DNA of 64,000 nucleotides from Thermodesulfobacterium sp. TA1 (lineage in GTDB: Bacteria; Desulfobacterota; Thermodesulfobacteria; Thermodesulfobacteriales; Thermodesulfobacteriaceae): NCBI RefSeq assembly GCF_008630935.1, contig NZ_CP043908.1, forward strand, positions 496,001-560,000, in the 5' to 3' direction. Shown here one piece after another: positions 1 through 9,864 of this stretch. Position numbers and translations under genes: made by a program. Each line of letters starts with the position of its first letter. Within the stretch, counting starts at the first letter, position 1. The notes beneath the pieces are model-generated. The model made no database searches and had not been told where the DNA came from. It was given only the letters and a program-made list of their open reading frames with translations.

Positions 1-1209
1 TCCCATAAGTTTATCTTTAGACTTTGAGCTAAAACCTTCTACCAGCACATCTACTTCTTTTCCTACATATTCTTGATAGATTTCTTCAGTAATGGTTTTT
101 TGTAATTTCTGAACCGCCTCAAGCCTTCTTTCTTTTTCCTCTTCAGGTACTTTATCTGTAAAGTTTTTAGCAGCCGTAAACGGACGGTCTGAATACTTAA
201 AAGAAAAAATTTCATGGTATCTTACTATTTTTAGCATCTCTAAGGTTTCTTCAAAGTCTTCTTCTCGTTCTCCTGGAAAACCTACGATGATATCTGTGGT
301 TAGAGCAATGTCAGGAATTAGTGCTTTAAGTTTAGCTACCTTTTCTAAATATTCTTCTTTAGTATATTTACGGTTCATCTTTTTTAACACTCTGTTTGAA
401 CCTGCTTGGAGAGGAAGATGGAGATGATGACATATTTTAGGATTTTCAGCCATGGTTTTTATCAAACGGTCTGAAAGGTCTTTAGGATGACTGGTGGTAA
501 ACCTTATCCTCCAAAGTCCTTCTATCTGTGAGATAAGGTTTAATAGTTCCGAAAAATCAGGATAACCTGTTTCTTTAAGGCCGTAAGAGTTTACGTTTTG
601 TCCTAAAAGAGTTATCTCTCTTACCCCTAAATCTACCAACCTTTTTATTTCTTCGATAATTTCCTCTGGAGGTCTACTGGTTTCTCTTCCCCTTACATAA
701 GGGACGATACAATAGGAGCAAAAGTTATCACATCCTTGCATGATGGTTACAAAAGCAGTAACTCTTTCCGGGTCCTTTATTAAACTTTCTTCTGGAAGGA
801 CCAAAGGAGGTTTAAAATTTGGGTTTAATTCAGTTAATACTATAGGGTTAGGGTTTTTTGGGAGTTGTTCTAATACTTCTTTTATTCGATAAAAACTTTG
901 GGTGCCAAGTGCAAAGTCTATATAAGGAAGTCTGACGAGCAAGTTCTCTCCTTCTTGTTGAGCCACACATCCCATAACCCCTATAAGAAGCTGAGGTTTT
1001 TTCTTTTTTAAGGATTTATATCTTCCTACTTCACTATAAACTTTATGTTGAGGTTTTTCTCTTACAGAGCAAGTATTTATTATGATAAGGTCTGCTTCTT
1101 CTGGATTGTCAGTAGGTATATATTCATCCTTTAAAAGAAAAAGCACTTTTTCCGTATCGTTTTCGTTCATTTGACAGCCGAAAGTTTTTACATAAACCCT
1201 TTTTTTCAT
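1..1209 (-). CDS. miaB: tRNA-2-methylthio-N6-dimethylallyladenosine synthase MiaB (3' end outside window)
   Basis: This radical SAM methylthiotransferase adds a methylthio group to i6A37 of tRNAs reading UNN codons. Read from the ATG at 1209, the N-terminal UPF0004 domain carries its three cysteines in TFGCQMNEND, NTCSVRE and GVMGCVAQ. The radical SAM cluster CDNFCSYC (CxxxCxxC) follows, then GQNVNSYG and TTDIIVGFPGE. The frame is open to base 1, with about 403 codons visible, so only the end of the C-terminal TRAM region is missing. The QMNEND form of the first motif favours MiaB over RimO or MtaB. It is divergent from the gene at 1272, with 62 bases between them. Confidence 0.95.
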   Translation of the reverse strand, partial: MKKRVYVKTFGCQMNENDTEKVLFLLKDEYIPTDNPEEADLIIINTCSVREKPQHKVYSEVGRYKSLKKKKPQLLIGVMGCVAQQEGENLLVRLPYIDFALGTQSFYRIKEVLEQLPKNPNPIVLTELNPNFKPPLVLPEESLIKDPERVTAFVTIMQGCDNFCSYCIVPYVRGRETSRPPEEIIEEIKRLVDLGVREITLLGQNVNSYGLKETGYPDFSELLNLISQIEGLWRIRFTTSHPKDLSDRLIKTMAENPKICHHLHLPLQAGSNRVLKKMNRKYTKEEYLEKVAKLKALIPDIALTTDIIVGFPGEREEDFEETLEMLKIVRYHEIFSFKYSDRPFTAAKNFTDKVPEEEKERRLEAVQKLQKTITEEIYQEYVGKEVDVLVEGFSSKSKDKLMG

Positions 1210-1271
1210 AGCAAATTTAATTATAATTCAAAATTAGGGAATTTTAATATTTTTTTAAAAGGTTTTAGAAA

Positions 1272-2006
1272 ATGTTGATGGAAGAAATAACCTCTGTAGC
1301 CTTTGAAAAGGCTAAAAAAGAAGTAAAAACAGTTATTTTCCCTGTAGGTTCTGTGGAAGCTCACGGACCTCATCTACCTTTAGCTACTGACCTTTATACT
1401 ATCTATGAGGTCTGTAAAAAAGTATCTCAGAAAAAGAAGGTACTGATAGCCCCGCCTCTTTACTATGGGCTTTGTAGAAGTACCGGCTCTCTTCCGGGGA
1501 CAATCAGTCTTACAGGAGAAGTTCTGAAAAAATTGATGTTTAACCTTTTTCATCAGTTTTATCTTGCTGGTTTTAAAAACTTTATGGTTCTTTCTGGGCA
1601 TGCCGGGGGCACCCACAATGCCTATTTAATAGACGCAGCCGAGTCTTTTATATCAATAGTACCTTATTGCAATTTTTTTGTAGCAGATATTTTTCAGTTG
1701 CTTAAACCCTGTTTAAAAGAACTTGGTATCCCAGAAGAAGATTCTCATGCAGGAGAATGGGAAACTTCTCTTATGCTTTATTTAAGACCAGATTTAGTCA
1801 AAGAAGGAGGTTTTGAAGACTACCCTAAGTTTCCTAAGTTTAGAATAGTTTCGGACAAAGAAAAATATTGGAGTACTGGAATATGGGGTGATCCAAGAAA
1901 AGCTTCTTTAGAAAAGGGGAAACAGATGGTGGACTGGTTGGTACAATTTTTGATAAAAGAAATCGAAAAGATGGAACAGGAACTTGAGGAAAAATGCTTT
2001 TTATAG
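1272..2006 (+). CDS. Creatininase-family metal amidohydrolase
   Basis: This 244-residue protein belongs to the creatininase family of zinc-type amidohydrolases, which includes creatininase, the archaeal FAPy deformylase ArfB and MftE. The metal-binding signature GSVEAHGPHLPLATD gives E29, H31 and D40. SGHAGGTHN (about H110) and DSHAGEWETS complete the site. Its substrate cannot be read from sequence. It is the first gene of a tight operon and overlaps rtcA by 13 bases, so a role in nucleotide or RNA metabolism is an inference from context only. The ATG at 1272 has a weak ribosome site; an ATG at 1278 is possible. Family assignment is firm and function is open. Confidence 0.85.
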   Translation: MLMEEITSVAFEKAKKEVKTVIFPVGSVEAHGPHLPLATDLYTIYEVCKKVSQKKKVLIAPPLYYGLCRSTGSLPGTISLTGEVLKKLMFNLFHQFYLAGFKNFMVLSGHAGGTHNAYLIDAAESFISIVPYCNFFVADIFQLLKPCLKELGIPEEDSHAGEWETSLMLYLRPDLVKEGGFEDYPKFPKFRIVSDKEKYWSTGIWGDPRKASLEKGKQMVDWLVQFLIKEIEKMEQELEEKCFL

Positions 2007-3049
2007 ATGGCGCTTACGGAGAAGGAGGAGGTCAAGTTTTAAGGACCGCTTTGTCTCTTTCGGTAATAACCGGAAAGCCTTTTAAGATTTTTAACTTAAG
2101 AGCTAATAGACCTAAACCAGGACTTCAACCTCAACATTTAGCCTGTGTAAAAGCTACAGCGCATTTAGCAGAGGCAGAAGTAAAAGGTGATATCTTAGGT
2201 TCTCAGGAATTAACCTTTATTCCTAAAAAACTTCCAGAAAGAAGTTGCTATCGGTTTAACATAGGAACAGCCGGTTCTACTTTGCTTTTGTTTCAGACAG
2301 TGCTTTATCCCTTAAGTTTAAGTAAAGGAGGAGAGGTTTTAATAGAAGGAGGCACTCATGTGCCTTTTAGCCCCTGTTATCATTACATCAAAGAGGTTTT
2401 TTTACCTACAGTAAAACTTTTAGGATTGGAAGGAGACCTTTCCCTTGAGTCCTATGGTTTTTATCCAGCAGGAGGAGGAAGAATAAAGGCTGTGGTTAAG
2501 CCCTGGGAAAGATTTTCTTTACCCAAACTACCAGAAAGCTTTATTCCTGGAGAGATTAGCGTTTACAGCATAGTTTCTGAAAGACTACCTTTTCATATCG
2601 TTGAAAGGCAACTAAACGGAGCATTAACAGAATTAGAAGGTTTTGAGAAAGTTTCAGTCTATAAAGAAAGAGTAAAGGCTAAATCTGACGGAACCTTTGT
2701 GTTTTTAGGGGCTACAGATCAAGAAAAGATCTTACATGCAGGTTTTACTGAGTTAGGTAAAAAGGGCTATCCAGCAGAAGAGGTAGGGAAAAAGGTGGGA
2801 AAAGAATGGAAAAATTTTTTGAGCACCAAAGCTCAGTTTGAAGAACATTTAGCAGACCAGGTTTTGATACCTTTAAGCTTAGTCTTTTTAAAAGTTCAAC
2901 CTTCCGAGTTCTTTGAATTTTCTGTAGCTAAGATTACCAAACATCTTCTTACCCAAGCTTGGTTAATTCCTAAGTTTTTTCCAGAATTAAAAATTATTGT
3001 TGAAGGAAAAGAAGGAGAAAAAGGATATGTTAACCTTTACTTGGGATGA
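1994..3049 (+). CDS. rtcA: RNA 3'-terminal phosphate cyclase
   Basis: RtcA uses ATP to turn RNA 3'-phosphate ends into 2',3'-cyclic phosphates, through an adenylylated histidine. The 351-residue length is normal. Visible signatures are GAYGEGGGQVLRTALSLS near the start, RANRPKPGLQPQHL, EGGTHVPFSPCYHYI and the C-terminal HLADQVLIPL, whose His matches the AMP-accepting residue of known cyclases. The ATG lies inside the upstream creatininase-like gene. The 3' end overlaps the RNA ligase gene by 23 bases, so the genes are probably translationally coupled. No rtcB or rtcR is present; the partner here is a different ligase family. Confidence 0.95.
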   Translation: MLFIDGAYGEGGGQVLRTALSLSVITGKPFKIFNLRANRPKPGLQPQHLACVKATAHLAEAEVKGDILGSQELTFIPKKLPERSCYRFNIGTAGSTLLLFQTVLYPLSLSKGGEVLIEGGTHVPFSPCYHYIKEVFLPTVKLLGLEGDLSLESYGFYPAGGGRIKAVVKPWERFSLPKLPESFIPGEISVYSIVSERLPFHIVERQLNGALTELEGFEKVSVYKERVKAKSDGTFVFLGATDQEKILHAGFTELGKKGYPAEEVGKKVGKEWKNFLSTKAQFEEHLADQVLIPLSLVFLKVQPSEFFEFSVAKITKHLLTQAWLIPKFFPELKIIVEGKEGEKGYVNLYLG

Positions 3050-4190
3050 AAAAGAAGTAAAGCAATATCTTGTTGATTGTTGGAAAAACAACATAGAACT
3101 TAAAAGATACCCTTTAGAAGAATGGGAAAAGGGTTTACAAAACGGAAAAATCGTTTTTTTTGCCTGGAAGGACCAAGGTTTTTTTAGGATGAATAAGGAT
3201 TTTAAAAACTTTCCTATGGGAACTTTTTTTAACGATAAAGTTTTGGTTAGGGGTTATCCTCAAATTCCTCGAGTTTATGTGTTAAAGACAGGATTGGTAA
3301 GATATATGACTTCTGATTTTTATGCTGAGGAAAAGGTAGAAGGATACAACGTAAGACTTTTTAAAATAGGAGACGAAATTTTAGCTTTTACTCGGAGGGG
3401 ATATGTTTGTCCCTTTGCTACAGACCGTTGGGAAGATTTTTTACCGAACCTTCCTGAATTTTTTGAAAAGCATCCGAATTTGGTGATTTGTGCAGAAGTA
3501 GCAGGTCCAGAAAATCCTTTTGTAAGCGAATATCCTGCATATATCAAAGAAGATGTTAATTATTTTGTTTTTGATTTTATGAAAACAGGTAGAGGCGGTT
3601 TTCTTACTCAAAAAGAAAAACTAAAACTGCTTGAGATTTATGGCTTTAACTCCCCAGAAATCTATGGCCCTTTTAACCCTACGGAGGATTACGAAAACAT
3701 AAAAGAACTTATAAGACGTTATCATCAAGAAAAAAGAGAGGGGGTAGTTTTTAAGTCTGAAGACGGAACATGTAGGATTAAATATGTGACCCCATTTTCT
3801 AATCTGGAAGATTTGAGGGTAGTTTTTCCCTATTTAGGTGAGATAGATCCACATTTTATTTATCTAAGGTTGATAAGACTTGCTTTAAATCTTTATGAAT
3901 TTGAAGAATTTAAAGAAGAGGTTTATAATAAATTACCGGCTAACCTGTTTGAGGAGGTTTTACGGTTTTTTAAAAAAAATCAGGTGGTTAGCGAGACCTT
4001 TAGGGTAAGGTTTAAGAAAGAAAACAGTTATTTGGCTATGCTTGCTCATTTTAGGGCAGCTAAATTAAACATTGAGGTCAAACAAGTAGTCAGAGAAAAA
4101 GGATATTTAAAGGTTGAGTTTGTAAAACTATATCCTAAGTCTACGCAATTTTGGAGGTCTAAACTTGAGGGATGGGGAGAGGTTGACTAA
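3027..4190 (+). CDS. ATP-dependent RNA ligase, Pab1020/Rnl3 type
   Basis: This 387-residue protein resembles the homodimeric archaeal RNA ligases (Pab1020, MTH1221; Rnl3 family), which seal or circularise RNA. The nucleotidyl-lysine motif is KVEG at residues 103-106 (EEKVEGYNVRLF). Further ligase motifs are visible as FDFMK, REGVVFKS and RIKYVTPFS, followed by a family-specific helical C-terminus. I chose the ATG at 3027 because GGAG and AAAAAGGA precede it at good spacing; a TTG at 2997 would add ten Lys/Glu-rich residues. It overlaps rtcA upstream and the siroheme gene downstream. Joint action with RtcA is inferred from the overlap. Confidence 0.88.
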   Translation: MLTFTWDEKEVKQYLVDCWKNNIELKRYPLEEWEKGLQNGKIVFFAWKDQGFFRMNKDFKNFPMGTFFNDKVLVRGYPQIPRVYVLKTGLVRYMTSDFYAEEKVEGYNVRLFKIGDEILAFTRRGYVCPFATDRWEDFLPNLPEFFEKHPNLVICAEVAGPENPFVSEYPAYIKEDVNYFVFDFMKTGRGGFLTQKEKLKLLEIYGFNSPEIYGPFNPTEDYENIKELIRRYHQEKREGVVFKSEDGTCRIKYVTPFSNLEDLRVVFPYLGEIDPHFIYLRLIRLALNLYEFEEFKEEVYNKLPANLFEEVLRFFKKNQVVSETFRVRFKKENSYLAMLAHFRAAKLNIEVKQVVREKGYLKVEFVKLYPKSTQFWRSKLEGWGEVD

Positions 4191-4842
4191 CGTGTATTTT
4201 CCTATTTTTCTAAATTTAGAAGGGAAACTTTGTGTAGTTATAGGTGGAGGAAAGGTTGGAGAAAGAAAGGTTAGGTCTTTATTAGAGGCTAAAGCATTAA
4301 TTAAACTTGTTTCTCCTGAGGCAACCCCTGCGCTTCAAAAATTAGCAGAGGAAGGACAGATAATCTGGGAAAGAAGAGGATATCAACCAGGAGACCTTGA
4401 AGGAGCCTGGTTGGTGGTAGCCGCTACCAACGATCCTTTAGTCCAGAAATCTATCTACCAAGAAGCAAACGATAAAAGGGTATTTTGTAACATAGTAGAT
4501 GTGCCTGAGTTTTGCAGTTTTATCGTGCCATCAGTTATTAAAAGAGGAAGTTTAACCATAGCTATCTCTACTTCTGGTGCAAGTCCTGCAGTAGCAAGAA
4601 GGATAAGAGAGGGCTTAGAACTCCAGTTTGGCTTAGAATATGAGGTTTATTTAAAACTTATGGAAAATTTAAGAAAACAAATCCTTGGGTTGAATCTTTC
4701 TCCTAAAGAAAAAGAGGAAAAACTACATAGGCTTGCTATAGCCCCTATACCTCAATATATAAGAGATGGAGACTTAAACCTTTTGAAGGTGATTATTGAG
4801 AAAGAAGGACTTATTTTCCCTTCAGAGTTTTTTGGGTCATAA
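4165..4842 (+). CDS. Precorrin-2 dehydrogenase / sirohydrochlorin ferrochelatase (CysG N-domain, Met8 type)
   Basis: This enzyme oxidises precorrin-2 with NAD+ and may insert iron to make siroheme, the cofactor of sulfite reductase. The N-terminal Rossmann motif is VVIGGGKVGERKV, followed by VVAATND, the NIVDVPEFCSFIVPS segment and ISTSGASPAVARRIRE, all typical of the CysG N-terminal domain. At 225 residues it lacks the SAM-dependent methyltransferase half. The start is a TTG at 4165 with GGAGG seven bases upstream; a GTG at 4192 is an alternative. The start lies 26 bases inside the RNA ligase gene. Siroheme synthesis has no evident link to RNA repair, so the operon is probably mixed. Confidence 0.9.
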   Translation: MRDGERLTNVYFPIFLNLEGKLCVVIGGGKVGERKVRSLLEAKALIKLVSPEATPALQKLAEEGQIIWERRGYQPGDLEGAWLVVAATNDPLVQKSIYQEANDKRVFCNIVDVPEFCSFIVPSVIKRGSLTIAISTSGASPAVARRIREGLELQFGLEYEVYLKLMENLRKQILGLNLSPKEKEEKLHRLAIAPIPQYIRDGDLNLLKVIIEKEGLIFPSEFFGS

Positions 4843-5386
4843 CCTTCCAATAAAGCTTCCATAGTATTTTAAAAGAATGAGTAAAATCTTCTGGGTTTTT
4901 TTGAACCCATCGGTCTACAACTTCTAAAGAGAAAAAATTCCCAGTTTCTATTTCTAAGGGATTGGGCTTAGGTATTTTATTGGTAATACCGGTAAAAAGA
5001 ACTAAACAGTCTGTTTCGTTATTGGTATCCTTAGGGGCAATACGAAGCACTTCTTCTAATTTAGTTCGGATAGAAAGCTCTTCTTTAAGCTCTCTTTGGG
5101 CTGTGGTTAAAAAACTTTCTCCTACAAGCACATGTCCCGAAGCAGAAGAAGTCCATAACCCTGGATTTTCCTCTACCATTTTAGATTTTTTTTGGAGATA
5201 TATTTCTCCTTGCTTGTTAAACAGAAAGATGTGTACTGTTTTATGAAAATAACTTTTTTGATGGATTTCCTCTCGTTTTAAGATGGTAATAGGGTTGCAG
5301 TTTTCATCTACAGCCTCCAACAGTTCTCTTCTACGGCTTTCAGGGGTCTCTTTAGGTTTCCTTCCTTTTTTAGATTTTTCATTCAT
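4811..5386 (-). CDS. NUDIX hydrolase (IPP isomerase/YfcD-like)
   Basis: This 191-residue NUDIX-fold protein has the box GHVLVGESFLTTAQRELKEE, matching Gx5Ex7REUxEE, which binds the catalytic divalent metal. The sequence before the box (HKTVHIFLFNKQGEIYLQKK, SKMVEENPGLW) resembles the YfcD/isopentenyl-diphosphate isomerase branch more than MutT. An N-terminal basic stretch KSKKGRKPKETPESRRR is unusual for the family. Substrate is unknown. It is convergent with the siroheme gene, overlapping its 3' end by 32 bases. The ATG at 5386 is the only good start. Confidence 0.85.
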   Translation of the reverse strand: MNEKSKKGRKPKETPESRRRELLEAVDENCNPITILKREEIHQKSYFHKTVHIFLFNKQGEIYLQKKSKMVEENPGLWTSSASGHVLVGESFLTTAQRELKEELSIRTKLEEVLRIAPKDTNNETDCLVLFTGITNKIPKPNPLEIETGNFFSLEVVDRWVQKNPEDFTHSFKILWKLYWKVMTQKTLKGK

Positions 5387-5463
5387 TTTATAATATATAC
5401 CTTTTTAATTATATTTAAAAGTATAAATATTACAGAAAAATAAAAAAAATAAAGACTTTGTCA

Positions 5464-7830
5464 TTAATTTTTGATAACCAATTTTATAACCTCATCTAAA
5501 CAAGACACCGGGATAAAGTTGATTTTTTCCCTTAGTTCTTTAGGAATATCTTCTAAGTCTTTTAGATTTTTGGTAGGGATAAGAACGTTTTTAATCCCTT
5601 TTCTTAAGGCAGCAAGGCTTTTTTCTTTTATCCCACCTACAGGAAGGACTTTACCTCTAAGGGTTACTTCTCCGGTCATCGCATAGTCCTTAGATATAGG
5701 TTTTTGGGTAAGGGCAGAAACCATCGCTACAGCTATGGTGATGCCTGCGCTTGGGCCATCCTTAGGTATGGCTCCAGAGGGAACATGCACATGAATGTCA
5801 TATTTGGAATAAAATTTGGAGTCAATCCCTAACTCTTTATGTTTAGAACGAATGTAAGACAAGGCTGCTTGGGCGCTTTCTTTCATAACCTCTCCTAAGT
5901 GACCCGTAAGGATTAAGTTGCCCTTTCCAGGCATAACCACCGCTTCTACATAAAGAACCTCTCCTCCATTAGGGGTCCAAGCAAGGCCCGTAGCCACTCC
6001 TACTTCGTCTTCCTCTTGCTTGAGTTCCTCTATGTATTCAGGAGGGCCTAAAAATTCCACCAAATTATCTTCGGTTATCTCAAAAGGTCCTTTTTCTTTT
6101 TCTGCTAGTTTTCTAGCAATCTTCCTACAGATAGCTGCCAGTTTTCTCTCTAATTCGCGAACCCCAGATTCATAAGTATATTCTTCTATAATCTTAAGAA
6201 TTACTTCATCGGAAATTTTAAGCATGTTTTTCTTAAGTCCATGTTCTTTTAAAAGCTTGGGTAGGATGTGCTTTTTAGCAATTTCTAATTTTTCCTGATA
6301 GGTGTATCCTGAAAGATAGATCACCTCCATTCTGTCTAAAAGCACTCTGGGGATAGGTTCTATCATATTGGCTGTAGCAATAAACAGGACCTTAGAGAGG
6401 TCAAAGGGTACGTCTAAATAATGGTCTACAAAGTCTTTATTTTGTTCAGGGTCAAGCACTTCTAAAAGAGCGGCTGCAGGGTCTCCGTGAAAATCACTAC
6501 ATAGTTTATCTATCTCATCAAGCAAAAACAAAGGGTTGTTTACTCCGGCTTGTTTTATCCCCTGAATGATACGGCCTGGTAAAGCCCCTACATAGGTTCT
6601 TCTATGACCTCTTATTTCTGCTTCGTCTCTTACTCCTCCTAAGGCTACCCTTACAAATTTCCTTCCTAAGGCTTCAGCAATAGATCTACCAAGGCTGGTT
6701 TTACCAACTCCAGGTGGTCCTACAAAACAAAGAATGGCGCCTTTAGCCTTGGGATTGATTTTTTTTACTGCTAAAAATTCTATTATCCTATCTTTAACCT
6801 TTTCTAAGTTATAGTGATCTTTGTCTAAGACCTTTTTAACATGCTTAAGGTCTAGATTATCTTTAGTAGATTTGTTCCAGGGTAGGTCTATTAACCAATC
6901 TAAGTAATTTCTTATAACAGCCGCCTCCGAGGAGTCAGGATGCATGTATTCTAAACGCTTAAGCTGTTTAAATGCCTCTTTTTCTACTTCCTTAGGCATC
7001 TTAGCCTTTTTAATTTTTTTCCTTAACTCTTCCAGCTCGTCTTCGATGTCTTCAAACTCCCCCAATTCCCTTTTGATAGCCCTAAGCTGTTCTCTTAAAA
7101 AATATTCCCTTTGAGACCTACCGATTTCTTCTTGAGCCTGAGCCTGTATTTTATTTTGAAGAGTAGTAATCTCTATCTCTTGTAAAAGTATTTCCGAAAC
7201 TTTTCTCAGTCTTTCTATTCCGTCTAAGGTTTCTAAAAGGTCTTGGGCGGTTTTTATCTTTAGTTTAAGATATACGGTGATTAGGTCTGCCAGTCTTCCT
7301 GGTTCTTCTATAGAATTAATGACAGTTGAAATCTCAGGATTTAATATTCCTTTTAATACTAAGAGTTTTTCTATGTTTTCTTTAACCGTGCGAATTAAAG
7401 CTTCTACCTCAGGAGTGATGATTTCAGGCTCTTTTTCTTTGCAAGGCTCTATCTTAACCTTAAAACAAGGGTCAATTTCTAAAAATTCTTGTATTTCGCA
7501 TCTTGAAAGCACCTGAACTACTACTTTAAGACGGTTTTCTGAGAGGTTTAGGGTTTTTAGAATAAGACCGATGGTTCCAATTTTATAAAGATCTTCTGGT
7601 TTAGGGTTTTCTATACGTGAGTTTTTTTGAGTAGAAAGAACGACTAGCTTGTCTTTAGCTAAAGCTTCTTCTATAGCCTTTAAGGATTTAGGTCTACCTA
7701 CAAAAAGAGGAACCACCATCGAAGGAAAAAGCACGATATCCCTTATAGCCATCAAAGGCAATACTTCTGGAACGTCTATGATTTCTCCTTCTGAAACCTC
7801 AGCAAAATTGACCTCTAACCCTTCTTTCAT
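5464..7830 (-). CDS. lon: ATP-dependent Lon protease
   Basis: Lon is a cytoplasmic AAA+ serine protease that degrades misfolded and regulatory proteins. The 788 residues have the full bacterial layout: an N-terminal substrate-binding domain beginning [13 protein letters not shown], a coiled-coil section, the AAA module with Walker [14 protein letters not shown] and Walker [10 protein letters not shown], and the protease domain. The catalytic serine is in [12 protein letters not shown] and the lysine in [14 protein letters not shown]. The ATG at 7830 is preceded on its strand by GGGAG. No partner gene or heat-shock box is visible, and it is transcribed alone. Confidence 0.97.
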   Translation of the reverse strand: MKEGLEVNFAEVSEGEIIDVPEVLPLMAIRDIVLFPSMVVPLFVGRPKSLKAIEEALAKDKLVVLSTQKNSRIENPKPEDLYKIGTIGLILKTLNLSENRLKVVVQVLSRCEIQEFLEIDPCFKVKIEPCKEKEPEIITPEVEALIRTVKENIEKLLVLKGILNPEISTVINSIEEPGRLADLITVYLKLKIKTAQDLLETLDGIERLRKVSEILLQEIEITTLQNKIQAQAQEEIGRSQREYFLREQLRAIKRELGEFEDIEDELEELRKKIKKAKMPKEVEKEAFKQLKRLEYMHPDSSEAAVIRNYLDWLIDLPWNKSTKDNLDLKHVKKVLDKDHYNLEKVKDRIIEFLAVKKINPKAKGAILCFVGPPGVGKTSLGRSIAEALGRKFVRVALGGVRDEAEIRGHRRTYVGALPGRIIQGIKQAGVNNPLFLLDEIDKLCSDFHGDPAAALLEVLDPEQNKDFVDHYLDVPFDLSKVLFIATANMIEPIPRVLLDRMEVIYLSGYTYQEKLEIAKKHILPKLLKEHGLKKNMLKISDEVILKIIEEYTYESGVRELERKLAAICRKIARKLAEKEKGPFEITEDNLVEFLGPPEYIEELKQEEDEVGVATGLAWTPNGGEVLYVEAVVMPGKGNLILTGHLGEVMKESAQAALSYIRSKHKELGIDSKFYSKYDIHVHVPSGAIPKDGPSAGITIAVAMVSALTQKPISKDYAMTGEVTLRGKVLPVGGIKEKSLAALRKGIKNVLIPTKNLKDLEDIPKELREKINFIPVSCLDEVIKLVIKN

Positions 7831-8211
7831 ATTACTCCCTTTTAATTAAAATTTTTATGCTACTAAATGTAAAACCTTATCCTGATTATTTCAAGAGAAA
7901 TAGAGGAAAAATATTGCATTAATAAAGAGTTTGCTAAAGGAGCACTTTATCTTGACGCTTGCATTACCCCGCTTTATATGAGGTTAGTCTCCAAAGGACC
8001 TTTTCTTTGGTTGGTTGAGCAAAAGGAAGGATCTATTTGTCTTGTTGTTTAGAACAAAGTACGACTTTTTGATATTAAAATAATGCACAATTTTTTTATC
8101 AATATAAGCCCAAATATCAAGGTTTAAGCCTTTTCTTAGACAAAAGGAGATGTGTTAAAAAATTACTATTAAAAAACTTGCTAAAAATGAGGTTTTCGTT
8201 AAAATAGCCTT
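7831..8211. other. Intergenic region between divergent lon and kinase genes, with an ORF fragment
   Basis: This 381-base spacer separates lon (minus) from the gene at 8212 (plus). On the plus strand, 7873-8052 is an open frame of about 59 codons ending in TAG. It has no ATG start or ribosome site, and its peptide (for example INKEFAKGALYLDACITPLY) reads as protein-like. I cannot assign it, and it is most likely the 3' remnant of a lost gene. The far right of the spacer carries the promoter listed separately. Confidence 0.45.
8178..8205 (+). promoter_or_regulatory. Promoter of the kinase-ATPase gene, probably leaderless
   Basis: TTGCTA at 8178-8183 and TAAAAT at 8200-8205 are separated by 16 bases, a good sigma-70 arrangement. 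The -10 box ends six bases before the ATG at 8212, so transcription should begin at or next to the start codon. No Shine-Dalgarno sequence is present between them. Confidence 0.6.
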
Positions 8212-9759
8212 ATGGAAATAACAGCCTGGGAACGTTTGATAGATTTTAACTCTTTTCCGTTTCAACCTCAAATTTTAAGGATAGTGCAAACTCATATCTC
8301 TTATGTTTTTATTACAGACCTTTATGTATATAAAATCAAAAAGCCGGTCAATTTTGGTTTTTTAGACTACACTACCTTAGAGAAAAGAAAATATTTTTGT
8401 GAAAGAGAAGTAGTCCTTAACCGTAGGCTTTGTCCTGAAATATATTTAGGGGTAGTTCCTGTAGTAAAAACCTCAGAAGGATATAAGTTTGAGGCTGAGG
8501 GTGAGTTGGTAGATTATGCGGTAAAGATGAAAAAACTCCCTGAAGAAGGGATGATGTCTCTTCTTTTAAAAGAAAAAAGTATATCTGACGCTCATATAGA
8601 CTTAATCGTTTCTGTGCTTGTTCCCTTTTATCAACAAGCAGAAACAGGAGAAAAGGTAAATTCTTATGGAACCATAGAGGTAATAAGTTTTAATACCGAA
8701 GAAAATTTTGTGCAAACCAAAGATTTTGTAGGTATAGCCATAGCCAATTACAAATATGACCATATTATCCGGTTTACCCGTGGGTTTTTAGAACAGCAAA
8801 AAGACCTTTTTCAGGCAAGGATAGACCAAGGATTTATTAGAGATGGTCATGGGGACCTTTATTCAGCCAACATCTGCTTTGATAATCTTAAAAAGGTTTA
8901 TATTTTTGATTGTATAGAGTTTAACGAAAGGTTTAGATGCGGAGATGTATGCTCAGACATAGCCTTTTTGGCGATGGACTTAGACTTTCATAAAGAAAGA
9001 GCCCTTTCTGATTACTTTATAACTCAATATGTTTCTCAAAGTAAAGACCAAGGTACTAAGGAACTTTTAAACTTTTATAAATGCTATCGGGCTTATGTTA
9101 GGGGTAAGGTAGGCTGTTTTACCTATGCCTCAAAAGAAGAGGGAGACCCTGAAAGGAACGAAGTTTTGGAGAAGGCAAGAAGGTATTTTGACCTTGCTTA
9201 TCATTACGCGGCTGGTATTCCTAAGCTTATAATTTTTATGGGTCTTTCAGGCACTGGGAAAAGCTTTCTTTCCCAAAGGCTTCTTTCTAAACTTCCTGCA
9301 GTTTATCTTTCGTCAGACTTAATCAGAAAACGTTTGTTATCTTTAAATGAATCTCAGCACTATTATGCAGAGTTTGAAAAAGGTATTTATGCCCCTGAAA
9401 TTACTGAGAAGATCTATCAAAAAATGATAGAAATGGCAAAGGAAGAGCTTTCTTATGGTAGAGATGTGATTTTAGATGCAACTTTTAGGGATATAAGGTA
9501 CAGGAGCTGGTTGTTTGATGGGCTTAAAGGGGTAAAGGCTGAGGTTTTTTGGATATGGTGTACTGCTGAGGACGAAGTGGTTAAACAAAGAATGCTTTTG
9601 AGAAAAGAAGACACTTATTCTGACGCTTTGTGGGATATTTATTTAGCGCAAAAGACAAAGTTTGAGCCTCCTACAGAATGTAATCCATTGCTAAAATTAG
9701 ACACCACTCAACCAGTCGAAACCCTTATGTTTGAGCTCACAAAATTTTTAAAAATTTAG
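8212..9759 (+). CDS. Fused aminoglycoside-phosphotransferase-like kinase and P-loop ATPase
   Basis: This 515-residue protein joins two kinase-like modules. Residues 1 to about 330 form an aminoglycoside-phosphotransferase-like fold with the catalytic loop DGHGDLYSANICF and the metal-binding DCIEFNERFRCGD. The C-terminal part is a P-loop kinase of the COG0645 type, with Walker A FMGLSGTGKSF and LDATFRD. This COG2187-COG0645 pairing is a known fusion of unknown substrate, and drug resistance should not be assumed. It is monocistronic, upstream of groES, and probably translated from a leaderless mRNA. Confidence 0.8.
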   Translation: MEITAWERLIDFNSFPFQPQILRIVQTHISYVFITDLYVYKIKKPVNFGFLDYTTLEKRKYFCEREVVLNRRLCPEIYLGVVPVVKTSEGYKFEAEGELVDYAVKMKKLPEEGMMSLLLKEKSISDAHIDLIVSVLVPFYQQAETGEKVNSYGTIEVISFNTEENFVQTKDFVGIAIANYKYDHIIRFTRGFLEQQKDLFQARIDQGFIRDGHGDLYSANICFDNLKKVYIFDCIEFNERFRCGDVCSDIAFLAMDLDFHKERALSDYFITQYVSQSKDQGTKELLNFYKCYRAYVRGKVGCFTYASKEEGDPERNEVLEKARRYFDLAYHYAAGIPKLIIFMGLSGTGKSFLSQRLLSKLPAVYLSSDLIRKRLLSLNESQHYYAEFEKGIYAPEITEKIYQKMIEMAKEELSYGRDVILDATFRDIRYRSWLFDGLKGVKAEVFWIWCTAEDEVVKQRMLLRKEDTYSDALWDIYLAQKTKFEPPTECNPLLKLDTTQPVETLMFELTKFLKI

Positions 9760-9864
9760 TCTTTCCCCCACTTGTCTTTTAAAATTGAATGATTATTTTT
9801 TTTCTCGTGATTTAATCCTTTGAGTTTTTTAAAAATCTAAAATCATTAAGGAGGAGGTGGAAGT

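Noticed and set aside
8212-9200. Antibiotic resistance gene (aminoglycoside phosphotransferase)
   Set aside because: The kinase-like domain belongs to a fused family of unknown substrate; no evidence links it to resistance.
9760-9864. CIRCE operator upstream of groES
   Set aside because: No TTAGCACTC/GAGTGCTAA inverted repeat is present in the spacer.
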